From Olivibacter sitiensis DSM 17696 (GTDB lineage Bacteria; Bacteroidota; Bacteroidia; Sphingobacteriales; Sphingobacteriaceae), in the NCBI RefSeq assembly GCF_000427965.1, contig NZ_ATZA01000017.1, forward strand, positions 23,135 to 87,134: a DNA stretch of 64,000 bases. The letters are read 5' to 3'. Every line of letters starts with the position of its first letter. Position 1 is the stretch's first letter. A program made the position numbers and the translations under genes. A model generated the notes under the pieces. That model ran no database searches. It was given only the letters and a program-made list of their open reading frames with translations, and was not told the origin of the DNA. Below are positions 55,089 to 63,832 of this stretch, piece after piece.

Positions 55089-57167
55089 TCAATTGTTTTT
55101 CGCTTTTAAGTACCTATATATTTCATGTTGCGCCCTATGCACCTCTTCGGCAGGTTTCCGAGTGGCATATTTCCATTTCTTATTGCTCTTCATTTCCCTA
55201 GCCTTTGTATTATCCCGCAATTGGATATCGATCATATCCCGAACTTCTTGTTGTATCCGCTTGTCCAATATAGGAAAGCTAACTTCTACCCGCCTATCTA
55301 AATTGCGCGTCATCCAGTCGGCAGAAGACAAATACATCAGCTCTTGGCCACCATTGCCAAAAATATATACGCGAGCATGCTCTAAGTACCTATCTACTAT
55401 GCTGCGCACCGTGATATTTTCGCTAATGCCTTTGACACCTGGCACAAGACAGCACATCCCCCGAACGATGAGCTGTATCTTCACTCCAGCACAGCTTGCC
55501 TCATATAGTTTCAATACCATTTGCTCATCAGACAAACTATTCATCTTCAAAATCATATAGGCTTCTCCTCCTCCCCTGGCCCGTTTCATCTCTTTATCTA
55601 TCAAGCCCATGAACTTGTTTCGCATATCCGTTGGTGATGGAACGAGCACCCTGCACTTTTTGTTCAATTTCCCACCAAACATCCTTTTAAAAATGTAAGA
55701 CAGGTCGTAGGTGATGTCTTTGTTGGTTGTAAATAGGCTGTGATCGCAATAGGTCTTCGCACTCTTCTCGTTGAAATTCCCTGTAGCCAAATTGGCGTAA
55801 TGCTGGATTTTCCCGTGCTCGCGCCTAGATACCAAGCAAATCTTGGAGTGAACCTTGATTTCCAACGGGCTAAAGGAAACTTTCACCCCTCCCTCTATGA
55901 GCTTATTGCTCCAGAAGATATTGGCTTCCTCGTCAAACCTTGCTTTGAGCTCAATGAGGCAATTGACGTGTTTGCCGTTTTTTGCCGCGTTGATAAGCGC
56001 ATTGATCACCTTACTATTCTCGGCCAGGCGGTACAGCGCTATATTGATTTCGGAAACCTTGGGATCCATTGCTGCTTCGCGCAAGAAGTGAATGATATAA
56101 TCAAAAGATTGGTATGGAAGACTGACTAGAAAATCACTTTTGGCAATCTGTGAGAAGATACTCTTGCCCAACTGAAGCCCCGCAATGGGCAAGGGCGGCA
56201 TGGGTTGATACTCCAAATCTTCTACTCCAATATTGGGAAATGATATGAAATCCCTGAAATTAAGATATAAACCGCCAGGGATAAGCGTTTCCTGTGGGAT
56301 ATACATATTTCGCACAAGAAAGTTCAACATATCCGTAGGTATTTCGCGCTCGTACAGAAGCCTCATGGGCTTGCCCTTTCCACGAGTTTGCAAGCTTTTT
56401 GTCAGAGCAACTATAAACTTCTCATTTACATTAGGATCTATATCTAGCTCGGCATCTCGCGTAAGTTGAATAGCATAGGCTTCTATTTTATCATGTTCAA
56501 AAATAAAAAAAAGCTCATCCAAGCAATAACGAATTGCATCTTCCAACAGTATGACATACCTTCCGCCACTGGAGCTGGGTAGCTGCAAAAACCGATCAAG
56601 AACTTTTGTAGGAATCTCCACCAAGGCATAGCGTTTCCTTTTACCTTGTATAAGCTTCACCAGAAAATAGATCCGTCTGTCCTTGAGCTCGGGAAACTCA
56701 CCTTTTGCATAGTTACTTTTCAGTATCAATGGCACTAGGTTGGGCATAATCTTTTCTCGAAAATAATGCCTTACGTAATTCCCTTTTTCCTCATCCAGTT
56801 CTCCACTTTTGATAACGTAGATGCGATGTGAAGCCAGCTGTGGGATAATCTCCTTTTCAAAAAGGTAATCGAAGTGTTGTTCCTGACGCAACACGATGGA
56901 TTTAATTTCATTCAATATCCTTTTGGGACTAAATCCCAGCAAGTTCTTGGTCTTTGTATTAAGCTTGCTAAGTCTATTGAGCGTTGCCACACGAACCCTG
57001 TAGAATTCATCCAGATTGGAAGAAAAAATAGCCAAGAAACGCAACCTCTCTATCAAGGGTACTTGATGGTCCGAGGCCTCTTGTAGCACCCTATCGTTGA
57101 ATGCCAGCCAACTGATTTCCCTATTGACATACGGCAATCGTCTATTCACTGTGACTAGGTACGACAT
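55089..57167 (-). CDS. ppk1: polyphosphate kinase 1
   Basis: Makes inorganic polyphosphate reversibly from ATP through a phospho-His intermediate. It has 692 residues, typical of PPK1. Seen: the N-terminal YVNREISWLAFNDRVLQEAS; the catalytic His region in PLEIKVHSKICLVSRREHGK (about 430) and LATGNFNEKSAKTYCDHSLF (about 452-471) with the second His; and the C-terminal DRYLEHARVYIFGNGGQELM, then SSADWMTRNLDRRVEVSFPI (about 600-620). It begins 21 bases after the oxidoreductase gene in direction of transcription and ends one base before the ppx-like gene. Confidence 0.97.
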   Translation of the reverse strand: MSYLVTVNRRLPYVNREISWLAFNDRVLQEASDHQVPLIERLRFLAIFSSNLDEFYRVRVATLNRLSKLNTKTKNLLGFSPKRILNEIKSIVLRQEQHFDYLFEKEIIPQLASHRIYVIKSGELDEEKGNYVRHYFREKIMPNLVPLILKSNYAKGEFPELKDRRIYFLVKLIQGKRKRYALVEIPTKVLDRFLQLPSSSGGRYVILLEDAIRYCLDELFFIFEHDKIEAYAIQLTRDAELDIDPNVNEKFIVALTKSLQTRGKGKPMRLLYEREIPTDMLNFLVRNMYIPQETLIPGGLYLNFRDFISFPNIGVEDLEYQPMPPLPIAGLQLGKSIFSQIAKSDFLVSLPYQSFDYIIHFLREAAMDPKVSEINIALYRLAENSKVINALINAAKNGKHVNCLIELKARFDEEANIFWSNKLIEGGVKVSFSPLEIKVHSKICLVSRREHGKIQHYANLATGNFNEKSAKTYCDHSLFTTNKDITYDLSYIFKRMFGGKLNKKCRVLVPSPTDMRNKFMGLIDKEMKRARGGGEAYMILKMNSLSDEQMVLKLYEASCAGVKIQLIVRGMCCLVPGVKGISENITVRSIVDRYLEHARVYIFGNGGQELMYLSSADWMTRNLDRRVEVSFPILDKRIQQEVRDMIDIQLRDNTKAREMKSNKKWKYATRKPAEEVHRAQHEIYRYLKAKNN

Positions 57168-57188
57168 AAAAAAGCGGTTTCTTTAGAT

Positions 57189-58220
57189 TCAGTTATTCCA
57201 TACGTCCAGCTCCAGCAATTCCATCTGCCATAAAATCTGTTCGGCAGTGATTGGATAAGGTTTGCCTAGCCTAATTTGCTCATATACGGCATCGAACAGC
57301 TTGCTATAGTTCCCTTTCAATCCGTCCCTAAAACTCACTACTTTATCTCCCACCTCGTCCACTACCGTCAGTAGACCTTCCTGTCCAGCTTCCTCTACGC
57401 CATAATCGGCATCACTAGGCAGCACCCCTTCCTGCAACTGCAATTCCTGCACATCTGATCTGGATTTCTGGAACGAGCCCTTGACACCATTTACCACATA
57501 GCCTGGCAGTGGCTGTGCTGCCAAAAGACTTCCCGTAACATATACCATGAACCCATTGGGATAGCTGAGTATAAAACTGAAGTAATCATCCACTTCCGAA
57601 CCTGGTCTATGTGAACCACAAACTTTGATGGCCTTCAAAGGTTTGCCGAACAATGAAATTACCTGATCCAACATATGTGGCCCCAAATCATATGCTAGAC
57701 CACTAGCCTCCTGCTTTATTTCTTTGAAAAGTTTCGCACTCTTTGCCAGTCGATAGCGATCGAATCGCACGTGAAATTCAATCAGGTCTCCAAGTATGCC
57801 GCTCTGCATTACCTGCTTCACAGCCTTGAAATCGCTGTCCCAACGCCTGTTTTGAAACACCATGCATTTTTGTCCACTTTTCTCGGCCATTTCAAAAAGC
57901 TCCTTTGCTTCCTTGCTATTATTTGCGCAGGGTTTCTCAATCAAAACGTCCTTGCCAGCGAGCAAGGCTTGCTTGGCATAGGTGTAGTGGGTTTGGTTAG
58001 GTGTATTGACAATGACAAGCTCTATATCCGGATCGTTTATTAACTCCTCTACAGTATCATAACTGATAATATGAGGATAGCGCTCATTGGCTATCTTTCT
58101 GGATCTTTCCACCACGGCACGAAAAATAAAATGCTTGTTTATCTCAAGAAATGGCGCGTGAAATACCCTTCCCGACATACCATAGGAAAGGATACCTGCT
58201 ACTACGGGTTTTATGGACAT
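57189..58220 (-). CDS. Gfo/Idh/MocA-family oxidoreductase
   Basis: NAD(P)-dependent sugar- or inositol-type dehydrogenase of 343 residues. The N-terminal Rossmann part has VVAGILSYGMSGRVFHAPFL, the conserved DVLIEKPCANNSKEAKELFE (about 92-111) with the cofactor/catalytic Lys of EKP, and the C-terminal fold begins with QNRRWDSDFKAVKQVMQSGI. ASGLAYDLGPHMLDQVISLF (about 172) carries the conserved Asp and His. It resembles YhhX-like members. The substrate is unknown. Its link with ppk1/ppx downstream looks like chance operon packing. Confidence 0.93.
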   Translation of the reverse strand: MSIKPVVAGILSYGMSGRVFHAPFLEINKHFIFRAVVERSRKIANERYPHIISYDTVEELINDPDIELVIVNTPNQTHYTYAKQALLAGKDVLIEKPCANNSKEAKELFEMAEKSGQKCMVFQNRRWDSDFKAVKQVMQSGILGDLIEFHVRFDRYRLAKSAKLFKEIKQEASGLAYDLGPHMLDQVISLFGKPLKAIKVCGSHRPGSEVDDYFSFILSYPNGFMVYVTGSLLAAQPLPGYVVNGVKGSFQKSRSDVQELQLQEGVLPSDADYGVEEAGQEGLLTVVDEVGDKVVSFRDGLKGNYSKLFDAVYEQIRLGKPYPITAEQILWQMELLELDVWNN

Positions 58221-58250
58221 GATCTATATTCTTTTAGGAAAAACAACAAA

Positions 58251-58301
58251 TAAAAAAACACTTATAGCCCATGCTTGTTTCGTGCACAGCCTACAAGTGT
58301 T
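58251..58301 (-). terminator. terminator after the DUF4142 lipoprotein gene
   Basis: On the minus strand AACACTTGTAG pairs with CTATAAGTGTT (one mismatch), followed by seven T. It lies about 46 bases after the stop of the DUF4142 gene and ahead of the oxidoreductase gene. Confidence 0.82.
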
Positions 58302-58346
58302 CAAAAACATCTATTCCAAGAACACCTTAAATGGTGCCATGTACCT

Positions 58347-58907
58347 TTAATGGTGCGAAGAATGACCTTCAGAAGGTGCTATGGAGGCTAACGTCTCCTC
58401 CAATGCAGGCAACACCTCTTGGGCATAGTCCCTCAATGGCAAACTAGTATTGCGCTCTACTTGTTTGAACTGCGCTATTACCTTTTGCTGGTTCTTAACC
58501 GATGATTTCAGGTATGCTTCTCCCAAAACATCCGCCTGCGCTGAGTCAAGACCATGAGCCAGTTCAAATTTGGCCAAACCGGGCTGCGGAATGAGCACAT
58601 CGGCATCGGTGGCAAGTTGGGCAACCTTTTCCAATATTGCCTGATACTGGACAGATACCTTACTGGCCACCTGCTTAGCCTCGCCACTACCCTTGGCATC
58701 CAGCTGCTTGGCAAAGGCAACTTCGTCACTTGCAGTTTGATAAACCGCTCTGAAAAAGGTATAAGCCTCGTTATCGGCCTTGGTAGCATTGGTAAGATAC
58801 AAGTTGTTCGGCGTTTTGTTATCACCTACAGTGGTACATGCATTCATAGAGACCAATGTCGCAACAGCCAATGCCCCTGAGAGAAATCCTCTTTTTTTGC
58901 TCTTCAT
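58347..58907 (-). CDS. DUF4142-family lipoprotein
   Basis: 186 residues with a lipobox VSMNAC near residue 24. The mature part is an all-helical DUF4142 (ferritin-like-looking) domain: NEAYTFFRAVYQTASDEVAF, EAKQVASKVSVQYQAILEKV and SPLRDYAQEVLPALEETL-like C-terminal helix (here LPLRDYAQEVLPALEETLAS), ending in a His-rich tail SEGHSSHH. The family is common in Bacteroidetes and Proteobacteria, and its role is unknown. It is flanked upstream by the AACTTTCCTAAAGTT repeat cluster and downstream by a terminator. Confidence 0.88.
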   Translation of the reverse strand: MKSKKRGFLSGALAVATLVSMNACTTVGDNKTPNNLYLTNATKADNEAYTFFRAVYQTASDEVAFAKQLDAKGSGEAKQVASKVSVQYQAILEKVAQLATDADVLIPQPGLAKFELAHGLDSAQADVLGEAYLKSSVKNQQKVIAQFKQVERNTSLPLRDYAQEVLPALEETLASIAPSEGHSSHH

Positions 58908-59038
58908 CTAAAAAACATTTTTATAATGGCGGTACGCGCTATCGCTTGATGACCACCATTTGGTTAATAGCCTTTATTTATCTTATATGGTCTACAAAAA
59001 TATATTTTTTATTTATAAACCTTTAAACTTTTAAACGT

Positions 59039-59131
59039 AAACTTTCCTAAAGTTCGAAACCTCCCTCGACTAACTTTCCTAAAGTTCCAAACTTTAGGAA
59101 AGTTTAAAACGTCGGAACTTTAGGAAAGTTT
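59039..59131. repeat. four-copy AACTTTCCTAAAGTT inverted-repeat cluster
   Basis: A 15-bp self-complementary unit (AACTTT-CCT-AAAGTT) occurs at 59040-59054 and 59072-59086 in one orientation and at 59090-59104 and 59116-59130 in the opposite orientation. The second and third copies are almost back to back and can form a long stem. The cluster lies between the ppc stop and the start of the DUF4142 gene. It could end the ppc transcript or act as operators for the DUF4142 gene; neither is shown. Confidence 0.7.
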
Positions 59132-59138
59132 AAACTTA

Positions 59139-61715
59139 TTAAACCAAATTTCTTCCAGCATTGACGATGCCGTAAACCGTACGTGTCAATAACTTGCTTA
59201 GCACTTCATATTGCGGATCACTATTTTCCGTTTTATGGAGCATCTTGATCGCGTAATGCTGGATAATAACGAGTGGCTGGATAATTTTCTCCCTGATGGA
59301 AATAGACTTGCGTTCTATCGGATACTTCTCCATTAACACCTTGCTATCGCTCAAACGCAAGACATATTCCTTGGTGAGGTAGAACTCATCTCTCAGCATC
59401 ACATAAAAATTTCCAAACTCCGCGTCTTTCTCCAAATAAGAAGTGATATCGAAATTAGATTTAGACATGGCCATGATACTGTTGTCAATGATCGTTCTAA
59501 ACATACCAGAACTATGGTACAGCCTAGCCACCTCATCCCAGCGACCGTCCTTATCGGCCTGTTGCAGGGCAGTGCCAAGACCATAAAAGCCCGGCACGCT
59601 TTGTTTCAATTGAGACCATGCCGTAACGAAACTAATGGCCCTCAGGTCTTCTAGGCGCAACTTGGCCTCCGAGTTGCGCTTCACTGGCCTACTGCTGATA
59701 TTAATGGATGATAAAAACTTAAGAGGGCTCAACTCTTCCAAGTAACGCAAGAAGAGCGGGTCGTGCCTTAAACTCATAAACTTCTGATGGCTATAGTGGG
59801 CCATCTTATCGATCAATTCCTTCTCTTCACTGTCAAGTGTATCCCCTGGATTTTTGTGCATGGCCGAAGCAATCCCCGCATGTAGCAACTGTTCGATATT
59901 GAACCTTGCCGAATCAAAAGAACCGTATTGACTACTGATGGTTTGCCCTTGGATAGTCAATTGGATATGATTGTTGGCAATCTCCTCTCCCATCGAAGCA
60001 TAGAAATTATGCGTCTTACCGCCGCCGCGTGCGGGAGGTCCTCCACGACCGTCAAAGAATGTCAAATCAACATCAAACTCACGAGATATGGAAGTGAGAT
60101 CGATCTTCGCCCTATAGATGGACCAGTTGGCCATGAGGTAGCCCCCATCCTTTGTGCTATCGGAGAATCCAAGCATGATGGTTTGTCCATTGCCAAGAAA
60201 TGCCAAATGCGCAGCATATGTCTTATGAGAATAAAGCGTCCTCATCACATCTTCTGCCCTTTCCAGATCGTCCACCGTTTCAAAAAGCGGAACAAAATCC
60301 ACATAAAGTTCGTCTTGCTTCCAACCACACCACAAAAACAACTGCATGAGCTCCAGAATATCCGAAGCTTGTTGGCAATTGCTAATGATGAAACGATGGC
60401 AAGCTTTTGTCCCTCCCGCCGATTGTATGTCCTTTACATATCGAATGGTGGCTATTGTATCTTTTACCAATGGATCTGCATCGTCTCCGAATGATAGGTC
60501 CAATTCATTGAATTGTATTGCCTTTACTTTATCCTCTTCCGGAAGATCGAAAAAGTTGGCTTTTATTGTGGTCTCCTCGGGATATTTCTCCGACAGATAG
60601 GCAAATGTTTCGCGCAGCACGCTACTGTCTTGCCTGATATCAAGCGAAGCAAAGTAGTTGCCAAAGATTTTCACCTTACGTAGAAGATCGTCCACAATAT
60701 TGATGAATAGGCTATCGTGATAGTCGCGGATCACCCTTTTAATCTCTTCCAGGTTGTCGATGATTTCTTCCTTTACATCCTGCGGCTTGTCCGAGGGATT
60801 AAAGCTGTTTTCATAGAAAAGATCTTGCAGCCTCGCCATGTACTTCTCTACCCCTTTGAAAGTAATGCGTCTTTTCAGTATTCTAAAATCACGGTAATAG
60901 CAGCGGAACAAAATGGTCCTCAGCAGTGCTGACACCTCTTTGGTGCTTTCCACACTTACGTTCGGATTTCCATCCCTATCGCCTCCTGGCCAAAAGCCTA
61001 GTTCTATTATCTGCCTTTCATCCTCTGGGGAGATATCGAAAGTCTCGTCAATGGTTCTTTGGATATCCGAAGCAGCGTGATAGAACACGTGCTCTAGAAA
61101 CCAGGCCAAACTTCTCGCTTCATCTACCGGGGTAGGCTTTGCCAAGCGCAGAAAAGGCGTTTTCCCCAGCTGCTGCAACAACAGGTTTATGGTATTGATG
61201 TCGTTCTCTTTCAGAGCATGGGTCAGATCATTGATAATAGCCAATACTTCACCGGGATAGAACTGTGTGGGATGCGCCGTAAGCACTAGGCGAAGAGAGA
61301 AATCCTTCAACTTATCCAATACCTGATTGCGAAATTCGGAATTGCTATCTGTTAGTTTCAAATAATCATCCAGCAATCCGGCATCGTCCGCCCTTCCTGT
61401 TTTCAAGAATGCCGCATCTTCTACGGCATCAAACAACACGACCTGCCTTTCTATATATTGGATAATACGAAATAGCAAATCCATTCTGTCCGACACTTGA
61501 ACATACTGTTCATACTGACCGAAAAAACTTTCTATAATGTCCTCTGGATTTAGCTTGTCCTGAATAGACTGCTCGACGTGGGATGCAAAAAAAGGAAGCA
61601 GTCGACCAGTATGTTTTACTTGATAAAATGGTAATGTCTGAAAAAGACTATTGTACAACTCAAAGCGCGTAAGCACTTCGCTATTGTAAATAGCCTCCTT
61701 AGTACTTGATTTCAT
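59139..61715 (-). CDS. ppc: phosphoenolpyruvate carboxylase
   Basis: Fixes bicarbonate to PEP to give oxaloacetate (anaplerosis). It has 858 residues, the normal bacterial size. Active-site blocks: LRLVLTAHPTQFYPGEVLAI with catalytic His (about 151), GFWPGGDRDGNPNVSVE (about 241), MLGFSDSTKDGGYLMANWSI (about 513) and TFFDGRGGPPARGGGKTHNF (about 547) with the mobile Arg/Gly-rich loop. The C-terminus is VYGIVNAGRNLV, close to the usual NTG. It is monocistronic, with the inverted-repeat cluster immediately downstream. Confidence 0.98.
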   Translation of the reverse strand: MKSSTKEAIYNSEVLTRFELYNSLFQTLPFYQVKHTGRLLPFFASHVEQSIQDKLNPEDIIESFFGQYEQYVQVSDRMDLLFRIIQYIERQVVLFDAVEDAAFLKTGRADDAGLLDDYLKLTDSNSEFRNQVLDKLKDFSLRLVLTAHPTQFYPGEVLAIINDLTHALKENDINTINLLLQQLGKTPFLRLAKPTPVDEARSLAWFLEHVFYHAASDIQRTIDETFDISPEDERQIIELGFWPGGDRDGNPNVSVESTKEVSALLRTILFRCYYRDFRILKRRITFKGVEKYMARLQDLFYENSFNPSDKPQDVKEEIIDNLEEIKRVIRDYHDSLFINIVDDLLRKVKIFGNYFASLDIRQDSSVLRETFAYLSEKYPEETTIKANFFDLPEEDKVKAIQFNELDLSFGDDADPLVKDTIATIRYVKDIQSAGGTKACHRFIISNCQQASDILELMQLFLWCGWKQDELYVDFVPLFETVDDLERAEDVMRTLYSHKTYAAHLAFLGNGQTIMLGFSDSTKDGGYLMANWSIYRAKIDLTSISREFDVDLTFFDGRGGPPARGGGKTHNFYASMGEEIANNHIQLTIQGQTISSQYGSFDSARFNIEQLLHAGIASAMHKNPGDTLDSEEKELIDKMAHYSHQKFMSLRHDPLFLRYLEELSPLKFLSSINISSRPVKRNSEAKLRLEDLRAISFVTAWSQLKQSVPGFYGLGTALQQADKDGRWDEVARLYHSSGMFRTIIDNSIMAMSKSNFDITSYLEKDAEFGNFYVMLRDEFYLTKEYVLRLSDSKVLMEKYPIERKSISIREKIIQPLVIIQHYAIKMLHKTENSDPQYEVLSKLLTRTVYGIVNAGRNLV

Positions 61716-61988
61716 TCGATTGTTTTTTGTTTATTTGACGAACAAGGGGCAAGGAAACCCATATTCACCAATGTTCAAATTAAATTCCACCGTTATAACA
61801 ATTGTTAGCTTAGTATTCCTCTACGTCTCAACTAGACATTCTGCTAAATTACAATTTAAACCATATATCGTATACGAAGTTTCTAATATTTTTATTCTTT
61901 TTCAAGAAAAGCCATTTTTGGATGACATACAACGGAAAATAGCTCGTATAATTACAACTAGGAGGTAAATGAAGCGAAACAGGAAAAT

Positions 61989-62549
61989 ATGGAACAACAA
62001 TCAATAGTCAATAAAGCGCTGGAAAAAATAGGTGATTTTTCGGCAAGTGAGTTCAACATGATCCATGCGCACGCCCAATTTAGACAGTTGAAAAAGAATG
62101 ATATCCTACTTAAGGAGGGACAGGTTTGCAGCGCGATTTATTTTATCATAAAAGGGGCTTTCTATCAATACCGGATGAACGACGTGGACGAAAACATCAT
62201 TGAACTGCACGTAGACAATGAATGGTTCCTGAATAACACGAGCTTTATTACGCAAAAACCATCTTTTGACACCATTAAGGCGTATGCCGACAGCGAGATT
62301 TTGGAACTGAATATTCACTCCATTCACAAATTGATAGAAATCTCGCCCGTATTTTTTCAACTGGGCAAACTTTTACAACCAGCCGCCGTGCGTACGCAGT
62401 TTTTCGACAATACCATGACGCCCGCCGAAAAATACAATTATGTCCTGGAACATCGGCCACGGCTACTGCAAAGTTTTCCATTGAAGTACATAGCCTCGTA
62501 CCTGAAAATGGCTCCTGAAACGTTGAGCAGAATAAGAGGAAAGCATTGA
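61989..62549 (+). CDS. Crp/Fnr-family transcriptional regulator
   Basis: 186 residues. The N-terminal cyclic-nucleotide-binding-like fold is about 20-125: DILLKEGQVCSAIYFIIKGA and NEWFLNNTSFITQKPSFDTI. The C-terminal helix-turn-helix is FPLKYIASYLKMAPETLSRI at the very end. The helix arrangement and the short tail match the Bacteroidetes Crp-like group that often lacks cAMP ligand residues. Upstream, AGGAGG (61960-61965) is three bases before another ATG at 61969 that opens a 12-codon frame overlapping this start, which is unusual in a phylum with few Shine-Dalgarno sites. It precedes a membrane protein and a VOC protein on the same strand, which may be its targets. Confidence 0.92.
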   Translation: MEQQSIVNKALEKIGDFSASEFNMIHAHAQFRQLKKNDILLKEGQVCSAIYFIIKGAFYQYRMNDVDENIIELHVDNEWFLNNTSFITQKPSFDTIKAYADSEILELNIHSIHKLIEISPVFFQLGKLLQPAAVRTQFFDNTMTPAEKYNYVLEHRPRLLQSFPLKYIASYLKMAPETLSRIRGKH

Positions 62550-62612
62550 TTTTCATTTCTTGATTTCAGTCAAGTCAGTGTACGGAATAAAAACCTGAGT
62601 TTTGTGTCCGAC

Positions 62613-63269
62613 ATGAGGAATCAAAAAATGGACAAAGAATTCAGCAGAATTTCCAGCATCAGTCTTGTAATTGGGTCTACGCTAATGGCTGCAACCCTGG
62701 TACTGCATCCAAGTGGTGGAAGCATGGAGCATATACTCAACATAAAAACCATACTGATCACGTCCCATTCATTGGCTATTTTAAGCTTGCCTTTCATTGC
62801 TTTTGGCTTTTGGGGGCTGTCGAATGCATTGCTAACGAAAAGCAAGATTTCCATGCTCTCGTTTATCATATCTTGTTTCGGCCTTTTTGCCGCAATGGTG
62901 GCAGCAACGATCAATGGCCTCACATTGCCCCTATTTCTTTCCAAAGCCGCCCTGAGAAATATCGACTTCAATATCGTCAATACGATACGCGCTTATGGCG
63001 ACAACATCAATATGCCGACGGCTTACCTTATGTTCGCAGCATTTGCCTTGTCGATTGGTATTTGGTCGATACTTATCATCCGCAGCGAGAAATTCCCAAA
63101 ATGGATAGGCTATTATGGATTGTTGCTTATCTTGCTCGGCATATTCGCTTTATTCAACAAGTATAATCTCATAGGTTTACTCGGATTTAGGACAATCGTT
63201 TTGGGCATCATTGGTTGGACCATAGCCGTTGGAACTAAAATCCTATTTACAAACAGAAAACACGCTTAA
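62613..63269 (+). CDS. six-helix membrane protein of unknown function
   Basis: 218 residues from the ATG at 62613 (MRNQKMDKEFSRISS); a GTG at 62604 is less likely. About six hydrophobic segments are seen (around 15-35, 50-70, 80-105, 138-158, 165-185 and 190-212). One loop has LVLHPSGGSMEHILNIKTIL. No family is recognised with confidence; it resembles DUF4386-like small membrane proteins only in outline. It lies 64 bases downstream of the Crp-type regulator and 17 bases upstream of the VOC gene. Confidence 0.78.
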   Translation: MRNQKMDKEFSRISSISLVIGSTLMAATLVLHPSGGSMEHILNIKTILITSHSLAILSLPFIAFGFWGLSNALLTKSKISMLSFIISCFGLFAAMVAATINGLTLPLFLSKAALRNIDFNIVNTIRAYGDNINMPTAYLMFAAFALSIGIWSILIIRSEKFPKWIGYYGLLLILLGIFALFNKYNLIGLLGFRTIVLGIIGWTIAVGTKILFTNRKHA

Positions 63270-63286
63270 CATAAAAACACGGTCAT

Positions 63287-63652
63287 ATGAAACATACGGC
63301 AAAATCAATAAGGGCCTTTATTGGAACCAAAAATTTCGATGAATCCCGTCACTTTTACAACGACCTGGGATTTGAAGAATCGATTATCTCAAAAAGCATG
63401 TCTTATTTCAAGGTTTCGGATATGCTGGGATTTTACCTGCAAAATGCCTACATCAAAGACTGGGTAGACAATTCGATGTTGTTTCTTGAGGTCGACGATG
63501 TCGATCGGTATTGGAATGAACTTCAAGGTCTCGGATTGCATCAGAAATATGCAAGCGTCAGGTTGACGCCTATCAGGGAGGAAATTTGGGGCAAGGAATG
63601 CTTTATGCATGACCCCTCCGGCATACTCTGGCATTTCGGACAATTCCGCTAA
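63287..63652 (+). CDS. VOC-family (glyoxalase/bleomycin-resistance-like) protein
   Basis: 121 residues with a single vicinal-oxygen-chelate fold: RAFIGTKNFDESRHFYNDLG at the start, MLGFYLQNAYIKDWVDNSML in the middle, and CFMHDPSGILWHFGQFR at the end carrying the usual D-P-S-G-x-x-W motif. The metal-binding residues are partly recognisable, so enzyme or binding protein cannot be told apart. It follows the Crp-type regulator and the membrane protein, probably in one operon. Confidence 0.9.
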   Translation: MKHTAKSIRAFIGTKNFDESRHFYNDLGFEESIISKSMSYFKVSDMLGFYLQNAYIKDWVDNSMLFLEVDDVDRYWNELQGLGLHQKYASVRLTPIREEIWGKECFMHDPSGILWHFGQFR

Positions 63653-63764
63653 AGATCTCCAGTTCGAAACTGACCTTATCGGCTTTAGGAGCCTGAAAAT
63701 GCGCTTTGGAAATATCTAGCTTGGATAGCGTAAGTTCAATTAAGAAATGCAACAAAGGTTGAAA

Positions 63765-63804
63765 TAAACATGCCAATTGGGGGTACCCCCAATTGGCATG
63801 TTTA
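63765..63804. repeat. perfect 40-bp palindrome before the IS30-type transposase
   Basis: The left arm TAAACATGCCAATTGGGGGT (63765-63784) is exactly the reverse complement of the right arm (63785-63804), with no spacer, centred on GGTACC. It lies 28 bases before the transposase ATG. IS30-family elements often insert at palindromes, so it may be the target site joined to the element end, or the element's own end doubled. It can also fold as a hairpin. Confidence 0.85.
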
Positions 63805-63832
63805 AGGGAAAAAAACGACTTTTGAATTGCGA

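Noticed and set aside
59039..59131. CRISPR-like array
   Set aside because: The units are 15 bases, palindromic, in both orientations and with unequal short spacers; no cas genes are present.
59928..60494. 188-residue reading frame on the plus strand inside ppc
   Set aside because: It is antisense to a complete, well-conserved PEP carboxylase and shows no domain, signal or promoter of its own.
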